Positions 7,698 through 15,316 of a DNA stretch of 22,140 nucleotides are shown one piece after another (position 1 is the stretch's first letter; every line of letters begins with the position of its first letter). This DNA is from a virus. Under the pieces are notes generated by a model. That model did no database searches. It saw nothing but the letters and a program-made list of their open reading frames with translations, and was not told the DNA's origin. Made by a program: the position numbers and the translations under genes. The stretch is from the IMG/VR virus record IMGVR_UViG_3300037838_000076, positions 1 to 22,140 of that record; one strand, written 5' to 3'.

Positions 7698-10023
7698 CAG
7701 ACACCTTGGGTTTAAATTGATCTAGTGTTTGTGGTTTTTTCTTTGCTTTGAAGTTCACTGTAAGTTTAGGAACTATATCGTTCGATAGTCCAACATCGAC
7801 CATGCCACCTTCTGTAAGTTCACCAAACAACATCATCTTAGATAGTGGTTTCTTGATCTCGTCATCAATCACACGTTGTAGTGGTCTTGCACCAAGTTTA
7901 GCATCGAACCCTTTTGTCATTAAGAATTCTATTGCTTCGTCGGTTGCATTTACTTCAACATCTTTTTCCATTGTCATTGTGTTCAATTCTTGCAAGAACT
8001 TCTTGACCACAGACCTCATGGTGTCTTTGCCTAGTTTATCAAACTTGATCACTGCGTCTAGCCTGTTCCTAAACTCTGGCGGGAAGAACTTTTTAAGTGC
8101 TTTGTCATCTTCGCCTGATCTCTCGCTCTTACCAAAGCCAATGTTGTTTCTTTCATTTTCTTCTGCACCCAAGTTAGAAGTCATTATCAGTGTTATATTT
8201 CTGCAGTCTGCTTTCTTACCATTAGATCCAGTCACTGTACCATAGTCCATTACTTGTAGGAGCATGTTTGATACATCTCTGTGTGCTTTCTCTATCTCAT
8301 CAAACAACACCACTGCGTGTGGATTCTTTTCCACTTCGTTGATAAACATACCACCGCCCATGTTTGAATCTTCATAGCCTACGTATCCCGGAGGTGACCC
8401 AATAAGTTTAGCAATAGAATGTTTCTCTTGATACTCAGACATGTCAAATCTAATCAACTCAACACCCAGGGTCTTAGCCAGTTGTCTAGCAGTCTCGGTC
8501 TTACCACAACCTGTTGGTCCTAGGAATAAGAATGATCCCACTGGTTTGGTAAGGCTTTTCAATCCTGCCCTAGCAACCAGTATCTTGTCTGTGATAGTGT
8601 TGATTGCTTTGTCTTGTCCGTAAACTTGCAGTTTCATCTTCTCTTCGAGTGTTTTTAGATTACTAGCCTGCTTCTGAGATAATTGTTCTATGCTTATCCC
8701 TGTCATGACAGATATCTCATGAATAATTTCCTCATGATCTATCTTGCCGTCTTTCACGTTGTTCAATCTCAGCCTTGCACAGGCAACGTCTATTACGTCA
8801 ATGGCCTTGTCAGGCAGTTTCTTGTCAGCAATAAATTTAGTTGAATAGTCCACTGCGTCCTCACAGGCTTCATCTGTTATTATACAGTTATGGAACTTTT
8901 CATAGTATTGTTTCACACCTTTTAATATCTTAACTGACGTTTCCTTAGATGGTTCTCCCACTTGAAGTCTTTGGAATCGTCTCATCAATGCTCTGTCCTT
9001 CTCGAAATACTTTCTGTATTCTTCCCATGTAGTAGAAGCAAGTACTTTAATTGATCCTTTAAGTAGTGCAGGTTTCAGCATGTTTGCCATGTCCATGTTA
9101 TTGCCTTGTCCTGTTGCACCAGCACCAACTATCATGTGTGCTTCGTCTATGAACAGTATGCTCTTGCCTTTTTGATCGAGTGCGTTCACAATCAGTTTCA
9201 ATCTCTCTTCAAAGTCGCCCCTGAATTTACTTCCTGCTATAAGGCTGTTTACATCTAAACTCCATACTATATGATCTTTCAAGTATTCTGGGATATCATC
9301 TTTGTTCTTTGCAATCCTTCTGGCAAGTCCCTCCACGACTGCTGTCTTACCAACACCTGGATCACCCACTATAAGAACGTTGTTCTTGTTCCTCCTCGCT
9401 AGAATCTGTTTGAGATCCTCTGTTTCTTGTTCTCTGCCTATTACAGGATCTATCTTCTTATCAAAGTACTTCTGATTCAAGTTCTCACAATAACTTTTAA
9501 GTATTCTATCTGCTTGGTTGTGTCTATGTTTCTGTTCTTGTCCTACTTCGCCCGGCCCTCCCATGCCCGCCATGCCCTCGTCTAGTATAGTTTCTGTGGA
9601 CACAAGGTCTATAAGATCTTGTTTGTTCACTTGATGTTTCTTTAGGAAGAATGCGGCATAACTTTTCTTCTCAGAAAATATGGATATCAGTATGTCTATT
9701 GAACTTACATCCTGTCTGCCCTGGAACAATGCCTGTGTAAATGCTCTGTTCATTAGTCTTTCTAATGAAGCAGTTTTCCTAGGGGTCATTGGTTCACTTC
9801 CCTTTGCAATTATGTCGTTGCATTTTGTATCTAGATAGTCTTCTACATCCTTGATTAATGATCCAACGTTCACTTTGAAATCATGCAATACAGTTCCTAC
9901 ACTGTTGTCTTTGATAAGGGACAGCAACACGTGTTCTATCGTGACGTACTCGTGCCTTCTCTTCTCCGCTTCTTTTACTGCGTTCTCAAATATGTTCTCT
10001 AGTCCTTCATTTGCTTCTAACAT
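7678..10023 (-). CDS. clpA: ClpA-type AAA+ unfoldase
   Basis: 781 aa, about the length of bacterial ClpA (758 in E. coli). The N-terminal Clp_N repeat domain covers about 1-150, then two AAA+ modules. D1 has Walker A GDPGVGKT (220-227), Walker B ILFIDE (289-294). D2 has Walker A GPTGCGKT (502-509), pore loop GYVGYE (546-551), Walker B VVLFDE (571-576) and sensor/arginine region EFRNRLD (650-656). IGF at 628-630 occupies the place of the ClpP-docking loop, so it could work with the host ClpP; no ClpP gene is in the window. There is no ClpB-type coiled-coil middle domain. It follows the deformylase by 3 nt, with AAAGGA just before the start. An unfoldase of this kind in a phage suggests selective degradation or refolding of host or phage proteins. 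Confidence 0.93.
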   Translation of the reverse strand: MLEANEGLENIFENAVKEAEKRRHEYVTIEHVLLSLIKDNSVGTVLHDFKVNVGSLIKDVEDYLDTKCNDIIAKGSEPMTPRKTASLERLMNRAFTQALFQGRQDVSSIDILISIFSEKKSYAAFFLKKHQVNKQDLIDLVSTETILDEGMAGMGGPGEVGQEQKHRHNQADRILKSYCENLNQKYFDKKIDPVIGREQETEDLKQILARRNKNNVLIVGDPGVGKTAVVEGLARRIAKNKDDIPEYLKDHIVWSLDVNSLIAGSKFRGDFEERLKLIVNALDQKGKSILFIDEAHMIVGAGATGQGNNMDMANMLKPALLKGSIKVLASTTWEEYRKYFEKDRALMRRFQRLQVGEPSKETSVKILKGVKQYYEKFHNCIITDEACEDAVDYSTKFIADKKLPDKAIDVIDVACARLRLNNVKDGKIDHEEIIHEISVMTGISIEQLSQKQASNLKTLEEKMKLQVYGQDKAINTITDKILVARAGLKSLTKPVGSFLFLGPTGCGKTETARQLAKTLGVELIRFDMSEYQEKHSIAKLIGSPPGYVGYEDSNMGGGMFINEVEKNPHAVVLFDEIEKAHRDVSNMLLQVMDYGTVTGSNGKKADCRNITLIMTSNLGAEENERNNIGFGKSERSGEDDKALKKFFPPEFRNRLDAVIKFDKLGKDTMRSVVKKFLQELNTMTMEKDVEVNATDEAIEFLMTKGFDAKLGARPLQRVIDDEIKKPLSKMMLFGELTEGGMVDVGLSNDIVPKLTVNFKAKKKPQTLDQFKPKVSDEKASQ

Positions 10024-10026
10024 TTT

Positions 10027-10521
10027 CTATCCTTTGTTTGCCATTTGCCATCGTAATTTCGATACTCTTTTATTAAACGTAATACCATCAAGGTGATCGA
10101 GTTCATGCTGGAAGCACTTGGACTCCATCCCGTCGAGTTTTGCGAATTCTGTTTTTCCCTGTGTTGTTTCATATTGTACTTCTACTATTTTTGGTCTTTC
10201 TACTTTTATAAAGACATCTTTGAAAGAAAGACACCCTTCCACGTCGATAACTTTTTCTTTACTAGAATTTATCACCTGTGGATTCCAAATTATAGCATGT
10301 TTCTTGAATGTGTCAAATGTTTCGTGCCCAATCGCAAAGAATCTTTTGGTAATGCCGATCTGGTTGGCCGCAAGTCCCATTCCTTTCTCATCAAGCATCA
10401 ACCTAATCATGTCGCTTTCAAAATGCTCCCTGTCATCGTAACCATGTATGCTGTCTGTTTCCGTCCAGGGTGTGCTGGTTTGTAACAGTGTCTCGTGTGG
10501 ATATTGAAATACTTGTATCAT
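10027..10521 (-). CDS. def: Peptide deformylase
   Basis: 164 aa from the chosen start. It carries all three deformylase motifs: GLAANQ (49-54), EGCLS (95-99, metal ligand Cys97) and HELDH (139-143, ligands His139 and His143, catalytic Glu140). It removes the formyl group from new protein N-termini. Phage deformylases are well known in marine phages, where they may speed processing of unstable proteins such as photosystem subunits or phage products. I chose the ATG at 10521 because AGAAGGA lies directly before it and it overlaps the upstream gene's stop (ATGA). A longer form from 10566 would only add 15 very basic residues. It lies between the DUF1289 gene and clpA. Confidence 0.95.
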   Translation of the reverse strand: MIQVFQYPHETLLQTSTPWTETDSIHGYDDREHFESDMIRLMLDEKGMGLAANQIGITKRFFAIGHETFDTFKKHAIIWNPQVINSSKEKVIDVEGCLSFKDVFIKVERPKIVEVQYETTQGKTEFAKLDGMESKCFQHELDHLDGITFNKRVSKLRWQMANKG

Positions 10522-10685
10522 TGTCCTTCTCTTTGCCTTAACTCTTTTAGATTTTCTTTTTTCCATTCATCTGTTGTCTCCGGTGCTTTCCATTTTATAA
10601 TTTCCTCTTCAGTACGACTACATCCAAGGCAGTATCCACTCTCTTGGTCGAATATACAGATTTTTATGCATGGGCTTTGAATCAT
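10518..10685 (-). CDS. DUF1289-family small Cys-rich protein, 55 aa
   Basis: This 55-aa frame starts at the ATG that overlaps the dnaJ stop (ATGA) and ends in an ATGA overlap with the deformylase start. The N-terminal half, IQSPCIKICIFDQESGYCLG then CSRT, matches the DUF1289 pattern (SPCxxxC...GxCxGC-RT..EI..W), with Cys6, Cys10, Cys19 and Cys22 as likely metal ligands. The C-terminal half is a charged helix (EWKKENLKELRQREGQ). DUF1289 proteins are small, widespread bacterial proteins of unknown role, thought to bind a metal or Fe-S centre. Its placement inside a chaperone/deformylase/unfoldase operon hints at a protein-maturation role. Confidence 0.85.
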   Translation of the reverse strand: MIQSPCIKICIFDQESGYCLGCSRTEEEIIKWKAPETTDEWKKENLKELRQREGQ

Positions 10686-11548
10686 AGGTCCTTTATCTTC
10701 TTTAGATCACCAGCACTCAGTTGTGGGATCAACACGTGTATCTTCACATAAAGATTACCACGTATTCCTATGGTCTTGTGTATGGGCATTCCTTTACTCC
10801 TGACCAGGAGCATTGTGCCTGGTTGTGTACCACTCGGTACGTTGACCGTTATCACACTGTCCTCCAATGTCTTCAATTGTATCCGGTGTCCACGAACTGC
10901 CTGGAAACAGTCTATGGTCTTGTCTGTGTATAGGTCATTGCCCTTGCGTGTGTACCCGTCTGAGTCCAGGACACTCATCTGCACCATCAGGTCACCACGT
11001 GGCACGTTCTTGATGGAATCGTCACCCATGCCTGCGTACTTAAATGTGACCCCGTGTTGCACACCCGCGGGTATCTTGACTGTTGCAAATTCATCTCTAC
11101 CACTAGGTAGTTTGTAGTTTATTGTTTTATCGTTGTTCATCATGGCCTCTTTGATGCTGATGGCCATCCTCACGTTCACACTCCTGTTGCCCTGCTTGAC
11201 GTTCCGGAATATGCGTTCGTCACCGTTCCTGCCAGTGAAGTTGAAACGACCGTTGAAGTCCATGTCCCCACCCTGTCCGAATCCTGAGAAGATGTCGCCG
11301 AATATGTCCTCGTTGAAGAACGGGTGTTGGGCACCACCTGTGCCACCTCCGAACTTCCGCATGGAATCGTAGTCGTGTCGTTTCTGTGAACTCTTCAGTG
11401 TGTCGTGTGCTTCGTTGATCTCTTGGAATTTTTCCTGTGTGCCGCCCCTGTCTGGATGGTGTTGCTTGGCCAGGTCCTTGAATGCCTTGGTTATCTCCGC
11501 ACTGGTGGACTGCTCATTCACACCTAGTATGTCATAATAATTCTTCAT
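10682..11548 (-). CDS. DnaJ-like co-chaperone (type B, no zinc finger)
   Basis: 288 aa. The J domain fills about 1-65 with the HPD motif at 31-33. A Gly/Phe-rich linker (FGGGTGG, FSGFGQGG, about 66-105) follows, then the C-terminal substrate-binding domains (about 125-285). The CxxCxGxG zinc repeats of type A DnaJ are absent, so this resembles CbpA-type proteins. By family it stimulates a DnaK ATPase, here presumably the host's. It leads a five-gene overlapping chain (DUF1289, deformylase, ClpA, 213-aa, 98-aa). A sigma70-like promoter ends 7 nt before its ATG, and there is no visible ribosome site, so the message may be leaderless. Confidence 0.92.
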   Translation of the reverse strand: MKNYYDILGVNEQSTSAEITKAFKDLAKQHHPDRGGTQEKFQEINEAHDTLKSSQKRHDYDSMRKFGGGTGGAQHPFFNEDIFGDIFSGFGQGGDMDFNGRFNFTGRNGDERIFRNVKQGNRSVNVRMAISIKEAMMNNDKTINYKLPSGRDEFATVKIPAGVQHGVTFKYAGMGDDSIKNVPRGDLMVQMSVLDSDGYTRKGNDLYTDKTIDCFQAVRGHRIQLKTLEDSVITVNVPSGTQPGTMLLVRSKGMPIHKTIGIRGNLYVKIHVLIPQLSAGDLKKIKDL

Positions 11549-11555
11549 TGCAGTA

Positions 11556-11583
11556 ATTGTACACTAGATCTACCATCTGTCAA
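11556..11583 (-). promoter_or_regulatory. Sigma70-like promoter of the dnaJ-clpA operon
   Basis: Minus-strand TTGACA (11578-11583) and TACAAT (11556-11561) are 16 nt apart, and the ATG at 11548 is 7 nt beyond the -10 box. The -35 box shares bases with the stop codon of the oxygenase gene upstream. Confidence 0.62.
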
Positions 11584-12068
11584 CGCTTGTCTGTGTTCAG
11601 TGCCATTGCCCATATGGTAAGACTGATACGCTCCCCCTCGGTAGGAGATGTGGCCCTGTGCCTGTCGTGTGGACTGAATATTATTGCTTGACCCTTTTGA
11701 AGTGCTGGAATACTTTTGTTCTCCAACTCTATTCCACCTCCCTTTGCAGACTGGAGTTCACATGTGAGTGTGAAGTGTCTTATGTGGGTCCTGTGTTTTG
11801 GCCAGGTATCAACATGCCAGTCGTATTGTTCTCCTGGTCTGTAGAATGATATCTGTGGTTCCTGTATCCAATCGATCACTGGTTCTATTGTATTGAATAA
11901 TTTTATCCATTCCTCCCAACGTGAGCTGTCCTTGTACCAAGCGATCCTGTTGTTCCTTATCGTGGACTTGCCCAGTGTGGTTCCTGCCTGCATCTTGTCC
12001 TGTGCGTATCTGATCAGCTCGTCGCACTCGTCGTCCGTAAGGAATTGGAAAGGTTCGTACAGTTTCAT
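11580..12068 (-). CDS. Fe(II)/2-oxoglutarate oxygenase, prolyl-hydroxylase-like
   Basis: 162 aa. The iron-binding set is visible: His85 and Asp87 in YDWHVDTW, and a distal His137 in HDRHRATS. Arg147, ten residues on, suits the 2-oxoglutarate carboxylate. The arrangement fits the P4H/PKHD-type oxygenases that are common in marine T4-like phages; their substrates are mostly unknown. I chose the ATG at 12068. A TTG six bases earlier would add only two residues. It is the last gene behind the holin-like gene, and its stop overlaps the promoter of the dnaJ operon. No strong ribosome site is visible. Confidence 0.85.
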   Translation of the reverse strand: MKLYEPFQFLTDDECDELIRYAQDKMQAGTTLGKSTIRNNRIAWYKDSSRWEEWIKLFNTIEPVIDWIQEPQISFYRPGEQYDWHVDTWPKHRTHIRHFTLTCELQSAKGGGIELENKSIPALQKGQAIIFSPHDRHRATSPTEGERISLTIWAMALNTDKR

Positions 12069-12078
12069 GTACAATTAA

Positions 12079-12417
12079 TTATTTGCTTGATTTCGCCCTT
12101 GATCCAGTGTAGAGTCCAAACCAGGCCGCACCAGCACCAACAACTATTGAAACAAGACCTGACTGTTCCATAGTGGGAGCAGGTATTTCCATGTACCATA
12201 CCACTACTTTGTACAGTAGGAATATGTAGGTTGAAATGAATACTCTAGGAAATATTCTCCAGGCATCAACGGCTCTTGCCAAATGAATGATCCAAGCAAA
12301 AGGGTTTGGTCCTAAATCTTTTATACTTGTGTCAACTTCTAATTCCACAGAAACTTTTTTCGTTGCTGTATTTTTATCTACTGGTACAACCAACTTATCT
12401 TCTTTCAATTCAGCCAT
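12079..12417 (-). CDS. Two-helix membrane protein, holin candidate
   Basis: 112 aa from the ATG at 12417, which shares a base with the preceding stop (TAATG). The N-terminal about 45 residues are polar and cytoplasmic in type. Two hydrophobic segments follow (about FISTYIFLLYKVVVWYM, then GLVSIVVGAGAAWFGLYTG), and the tail is short and basic (SRAKSSK). Size, two closely spaced helices, a basic tail and position in a region with spanins fit a phage holin, which would form the membrane lesion for lysis. Membrane proteins of other roles can look the same, so this call rests on context. Confidence 0.6.
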   Translation of the reverse strand: MAELKEDKLVVPVDKNTATKKVSVELEVDTSIKDLGPNPFAWIIHLARAVDAWRIFPRVFISTYIFLLYKVVVWYMEIPAPTMEQSGLVSIVVGAGAAWFGLYTGSRAKSSK

Positions 12418-13022
12418 TATTTTATACCTTCGATCTTTGCATCTCTTTTTCTGTGACCATTCCATGCAACAAATCCACCTGCTCTCAATGACCAGTATGC
12501 CAAGTAGTTCATGGTATAGAAGCCGTTGACTATGACATTGATGTCTCTGAATATCTCATCCGCTCTCGCTTGTGTGATTTCACCCATTGTTTTCTTTTTA
12601 TTAACTTCTAAAAGTGTCTTGTACTTGTATGCGTAGTCGTGCACCAATCCACCGATCAATAATACACCAACTGGTGAAAAGAAAGTTCTTAGAAACTTGG
12701 GTATGCTCGCACCATCAAATTGGAAACCTGCTGGGATCACATATTCTCTTCCATCGATATTGTATTTCCAGTCGTCTGTTAGTACCCAATTTCTTGTCGA
12801 TAGCAACCACATCACGATTGCTTTCCAAAAACCTTTGCCTTTGGTTGCGATTGGTACAGGTTGCAATTTTGGCATTCCTTTGTAATTAAATTTTGTTTTT
12901 ACTTTTCCGTAGTTGTCGTCGAAGTGATTGATTACCGCCGCTACTATTACAACAGCGATCAATATTGACCATTGCCAGAATTTCATTGCCAGTGCTATTA
13001 TGTCTAAACCAAATATTTCCAT
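12417..13022 (-). CDS. DUF1353-family membrane protein
   Basis: 201 aa. One N-terminal membrane segment (about 15-33) is followed by a DUF1353 domain with its characteristic run DGREYVIPAGFQFDGASIP (about 90-108) and the conserved HDYAYKY further on. DUF1353 is frequent in tailed phages, often near lysis genes, and its activity is not established; the conserved His-Asp-Tyr and Asp-Gly-Ala-Ser motifs could form an active site. A late-promoter box and a GAGGA ribosome site stand before the start. It shares one base with the holin candidate's start codon, so the two are probably co-translated. Confidence 0.82.
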   Translation of the reverse strand: MEIFGLDIIALAMKFWQWSILIAVVIVAAVINHFDDNYGKVKTKFNYKGMPKLQPVPIATKGKGFWKAIVMWLLSTRNWVLTDDWKYNIDGREYVIPAGFQFDGASIPKFLRTFFSPVGVLLIGGLVHDYAYKYKTLLEVNKKKTMGEITQARADEIFRDINVIVNGFYTMNYLAYWSLRAGGFVAWNGHRKRDAKIEGIK

Positions 13023-13046
13023 TTTTTATTCCTCGTTTAATACACG

Positions 13047-13054
13047 TATTTATT
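13047..13054 (-). promoter_or_regulatory. T4-type late promoter box AATAAATA
   Basis: The minus-strand box lies 24 nt before the ATG at 13022 and contains the TAA stop (13050-13052) of the SNase gene. Unlike the other late boxes it leaves room for a leader with GAGGA, so this gene should have an ordinary ribosome site. Confidence 0.62.
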
Positions 13055-13484
13055 CAATGGCACCTTTTACAACACCCTCGGCGACCAATCTCTTCCTGTT
13101 CTTCATGTGTTGTTTCTGCGTGTCCGCTTTCGCACCACCAAAGTATGGCACCGCGTGTCCGGACTTGCACATGATCTCTGTCACTTGTTTGCCCTCTATT
13201 ATGAAGTCTCCCAGCACTCTACCGAACTTGCCCTTCATGTCCTCACCTTTCTTGCTGATTGTTGTCTGTAACACGGGGTTAGGTCCCAGCAGTGATTTAA
13301 GTTTGGCTTTCGCCGCCAGTCCGAATTTCTTCTCTATCTTGTCTCTGGTCCTCGATTCTGGTGTGTCTATGCCCATGATCCTCACACGTTCATTCATCTG
13401 CCATATGCCGAAGCCCAGGTCGATGTCAACATCTACTGTGTCTCCGTCCACCACTCTTTTCAATTTACATCTGTATGTCCACAT
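13050..13484 (-). CDS. Staphylococcal-nuclease-like (SNase) nuclease
   Basis: 144 aa, the size of a single SNase domain. The residues match the catalytic set of the family: Asp15 (VVDGDTV), Arg35, Asp40, Thr41 and Glu43 (RIMGIDTPES), and Arg89 (KFGRVLGDF). It should cleave DNA or RNA with calcium. There is no signal peptide, so it would act in the cytoplasm unless released at lysis. AGGAG precedes the start. It lies in the late lysis region between a small membrane protein and the DUF1353 protein. Host DNA scavenging is a plausible role but is inferred. Confidence 0.9.
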   Translation of the reverse strand: MWTYRCKLKRVVDGDTVDVDIDLGFGIWQMNERVRIMGIDTPESRTRDKIEKKFGLAAKAKLKSLLGPNPVLQTTISKKGEDMKGKFGRVLGDFIIEGKQVTEIMCKSGHAVPYFGGAKADTQKQHMKNRKRLVAEGVVKGAIE

Positions 13485-13500
13485 CGCTGTTCTCCTGTCG

Positions 13501-13767
13501 TTATTTTGAGTTTTTTAACTGGTCAATTTCTTTTTTTAAATATTCTAGTTCTTTTTTCATTACTGCTAAGTCTGTGTGGCTACGGCTGGGTTGTTCTCTG
13601 TAGGATTCAAACTGTATTTTATTAGTATTAGTTTTCATTTCTAATATATCTAATCTTTCCTCCATATGGAACACGAAAGCCGCCGCTGAAACAATGGCAA
13701 CGATCACCACTGCCAGTGTTTTCAGCGATACCTTTAGTTCTGTTTTTTCGTCAATCTTGAGAGCCAT
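13501..13767 (-). CDS. Small membrane protein with coiled coil, 88 aa
   Basis: Residues about 15-34 (LKTLAVVIVAIVSAAAFVFH) form one membrane helix, and the C-terminal part (about 65-88) is a charged coiled coil. No family is recognised. It lies 7 nt downstream of the Ala/Gly-rich gene, with AAGAG as ribosome site. In the lysis region it could be an accessory lysis factor such as an antiholin or a second holin, but a single helix plus coiled coil does not decide this. Confidence 0.7.
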   Translation of the reverse strand: MALKIDEKTELKVSLKTLAVVIVAIVSAAAFVFHMEERLDILEMKTNTNKIQFESYREQPSRSHTDLAVMKKELEYLKKEIDQLKNSK

Positions 13768-13774
13768 CTATCTC

Positions 13775-14464
13775 TTACCAAAATTTAAGTTTCTTGGCAC
13801 CTTTTTTAATTGCTTTACCGGTCTTCTTGGCTGTGTTGTTCACTGCCGTGGCTGTGTGTGTGACTGCCGCCGCAACTGGTTTCGTGACTGCGACCACTGC
13901 CTTCTTTGCCGGTCTTGTGTCAACTGTGATGCTGGGTTGTAGTGTGATACCAACACCAAGTGCTAGTTTAACATCTGCACCCACTGTCAGTTTGCCGTCT
14001 TCCACTGTTGCACCGCCGCCCACTTTTGCACCGATCTGTGGACCAACTGAAACTTTTGCACCAATTCCTGCATTGTTTCTTTCGCCACCAACCGTGGTAC
14101 TTGCTCCCACTTCAGCACATGAACCTGCTATGGCTCCTGCTTCACCTTTGGCACCGTTGGTTCCTATCTGACCTGAAACTCCCACGTCTGAATAAACTTT
14201 TGTTCCTGCGTGTGCTTCTGATTTGACTCCAACTCCACCGACCTTGGTTTCATTCTCTACGTTTGAGTATGCTCCCACTTCTGCGTGAGCACCTACACTG
14301 GCACTTGCGTTGCCTTTTTTTGCTTTTGCTACTGCACCTGCTTCTGTTTCTGCGTATGCACCTGCGTTGGCTGTTGTGCCTTTACCTAGGTTCTTTGATG
14401 TGTCTGCGTTTGCTCCAGCCTTGGCTGAGCTCTTTGTTGTCTTTGCTTTTGCTTCTGTTGCCAT
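13775..14464 (-). CDS. Ala/Gly-rich low-complexity protein with basic tail, 229 aa
   Basis: No recognised family. Residues about 10-170 consist almost only of Ala, Gly, Ser, Val, Thr, Asn, Glu and Lys, with small residues alternating with polar ones (VGAHAEVGAYS, AKGEAGAIAGSCAEVGAS), a pattern that suggests stacked short beta-strands or an extended repetitive fold. The last about 40 residues are a Lys/Ala/Val-rich amphipathic stretch ending KKTGKAIKKGAKKLKFW, which could bind membrane or nucleic acid. It is co-transcribed with the spanins; its ATG shares a base with the o-spanin stop (TAATG), and GGAGAAAG lies before it. Function unknown. Confidence 0.72.
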   Translation of the reverse strand: MATEAKAKTTKSSAKAGANADTSKNLGKGTTANAGAYAETEAGAVAKAKKGNASASVGAHAEVGAYSNVENETKVGGVGVKSEAHAGTKVYSDVGVSGQIGTNGAKGEAGAIAGSCAEVGASTTVGGERNNAGIGAKVSVGPQIGAKVGGGATVEDGKLTVGADVKLALGVGITLQPSITVDTRPAKKAVVAVTKPVAAAVTHTATAVNNTAKKTGKAIKKGAKKLKFW

Positions 14465-14826
14465 TACTCTTTCTCCTTTGGTTCGTAGTATTTTTTATAT
14501 TCTTCCAAGAGGTTGTTGGTCTCTTGCAGTTTCTGTCTGATCTGTGCAAAGTTCCTTGCCAGCACTTGGTAGTCCTTGTCTGTCAGTCCGAACAGCACAG
14601 GATCTATGCCTGCCTCTTCCAGTTTCTTGAACACTTCCTGTGCGTTCTCACTTGTGATTATGATCCATTTTAATTCTTCCAGTTGTAGTGCTGTGGGCAT
14701 TGGATAGTCCAATTTCTGTCTTGGTTCTTCCACTGAGAATATCTTGATCTTCTTCTCACCACCGATACTACATCCTGTGAGTAGTATGATCATTGCCAGT
14801 GCAAATATTTTATTGATATGGTACAT
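14464..14826 (-). CDS. Outer-membrane lipoprotein, probable o-spanin
   Basis: 120 aa. It has a signal peptide and lipobox LLTGC with Cys19 at the cleavage site, followed by a helical, charged C-terminal part (about 60-120). It overlaps the 3' end of the preceding coiled-coil membrane protein by 17 nt. Overlapping genes for an N-anchored coiled-coil protein and a lipoprotein are the hallmark of Rz/Rz1-type spanin pairs, which fuse the inner and outer membranes in the last step of lysis of Gram-negative hosts. Spanins diverge strongly, so the call relies on topology and arrangement. Confidence 0.75.
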   Translation of the reverse strand: MYHINKIFALAMIILLTGCSIGGEKKIKIFSVEEPRQKLDYPMPTALQLEELKWIIITSENAQEVFKKLEEAGIDPVLFGLTDKDYQVLARNFAQIRQKLQETNNLLEEYKKYYEPKEKE

Positions 14827-15283
14827 AATTTGGGTTCGCCAGTGCTGGGCACTCTGGGTTGATTTCTGATTTCAATGTTGCTTTCAATTCTTCTGGTGTG
14901 TGTTCCGCACCTGATGCCAGTTCGATACATCTCGCGGCGTTCTTGCCACCTTTGTTTATGATCCTCTCAATGGCCCCTGTCCTGTCTATTGCCAGTTTGC
15001 CAATGTCTCTGTTCTTCTTTGTGAATCTTTTGTCCAAGTCTTCAAGGTCTTTTTTGAATGTGCCTATTAAAACATTTAATTTTTTGTTGCTTTCCAAGAT
15101 GGCAGTGAAGTCTTCCTTCTGCTGTTCCAACACCTTGTTCTGTTCAGTGATGGCACTCTCTAGTTTTGATTGATTTGCCTTCAGAGTGGCGTTGTCTGCC
15201 CTTAATTTCATGACATACATACCAGCACCTGCTATACCGGTTATCAGCATTATGGCTATAGCCATTTTTATCGTCGAAAACAT
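14810..15283 (-). CDS. Probable i-spanin (Rz-like)
   Basis: 157 aa. An N-terminal membrane anchor (about 6-26) is followed by a long coiled coil (about 28-95) and a globular C-terminal part with KNAARCIELASG. This is the topology of inner-membrane spanins, whose periplasmic helix meets the outer-membrane lipoprotein. The o-spanin gene overlaps its end. A late-promoter-like box ends 8 nt before the ATG with no ribosome site between, so lysis genes may start on a leaderless late message. The divergent plus-strand gene begins only 33 nt away. Confidence 0.75.
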   Translation of the reverse strand: MFSTIKMAIAIMLITGIAGAGMYVMKLRADNATLKANQSKLESAITEQNKVLEQQKEDFTAILESNKKLNVLIGTFKKDLEDLDKRFTKKNRDIGKLAIDRTGAIERIINKGGKNAARCIELASGAEHTPEELKATLKSEINPECPALANPNYVPYQ

Positions 15284-15291
15284 AATAGTAG

Positions 15292-15299
15292 TATTTATT
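15292..15299 (-). promoter_or_regulatory. T4-type late promoter box AATAAATA (lysis operon)
   Basis: The minus-strand box ends 8 nt before the i-spanin ATG at 15283 and lies in the 33-nt gap between two divergent genes. It presumably drives the run of genes from the spanins to the SNase. Confidence 0.6.
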
Positions 15300-15316
15300 G
15301 GCGATAATTACAATTA

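Noticed and set aside
10522-10566. Longer deformylase start at 10566
   Set aside because: It adds 15 very basic residues that lie inside the DUF1289 gene, while AGAAGGA stands directly before the ATG at 10521.
12069-12074. TTG start for the oxygenase at 12074
   Set aside because: It would add only two residues; the ATG at 12068 gives the common opening of the family.
12418-12465. Longer holin-candidate start at 12465
   Set aside because: The extra 16 residues overlap the DUF1353 gene in another frame; the TAATG junction at 12417 is the better coupled start.
15303-15308. GATAAT as the -10 box of the plus-strand glycosyltransferase-like gene
   Set aside because: Its distance to the ATG fits, but no recognisable -35 box or exact extended -10 motif accompanies it, so I did not list it as a promoter.
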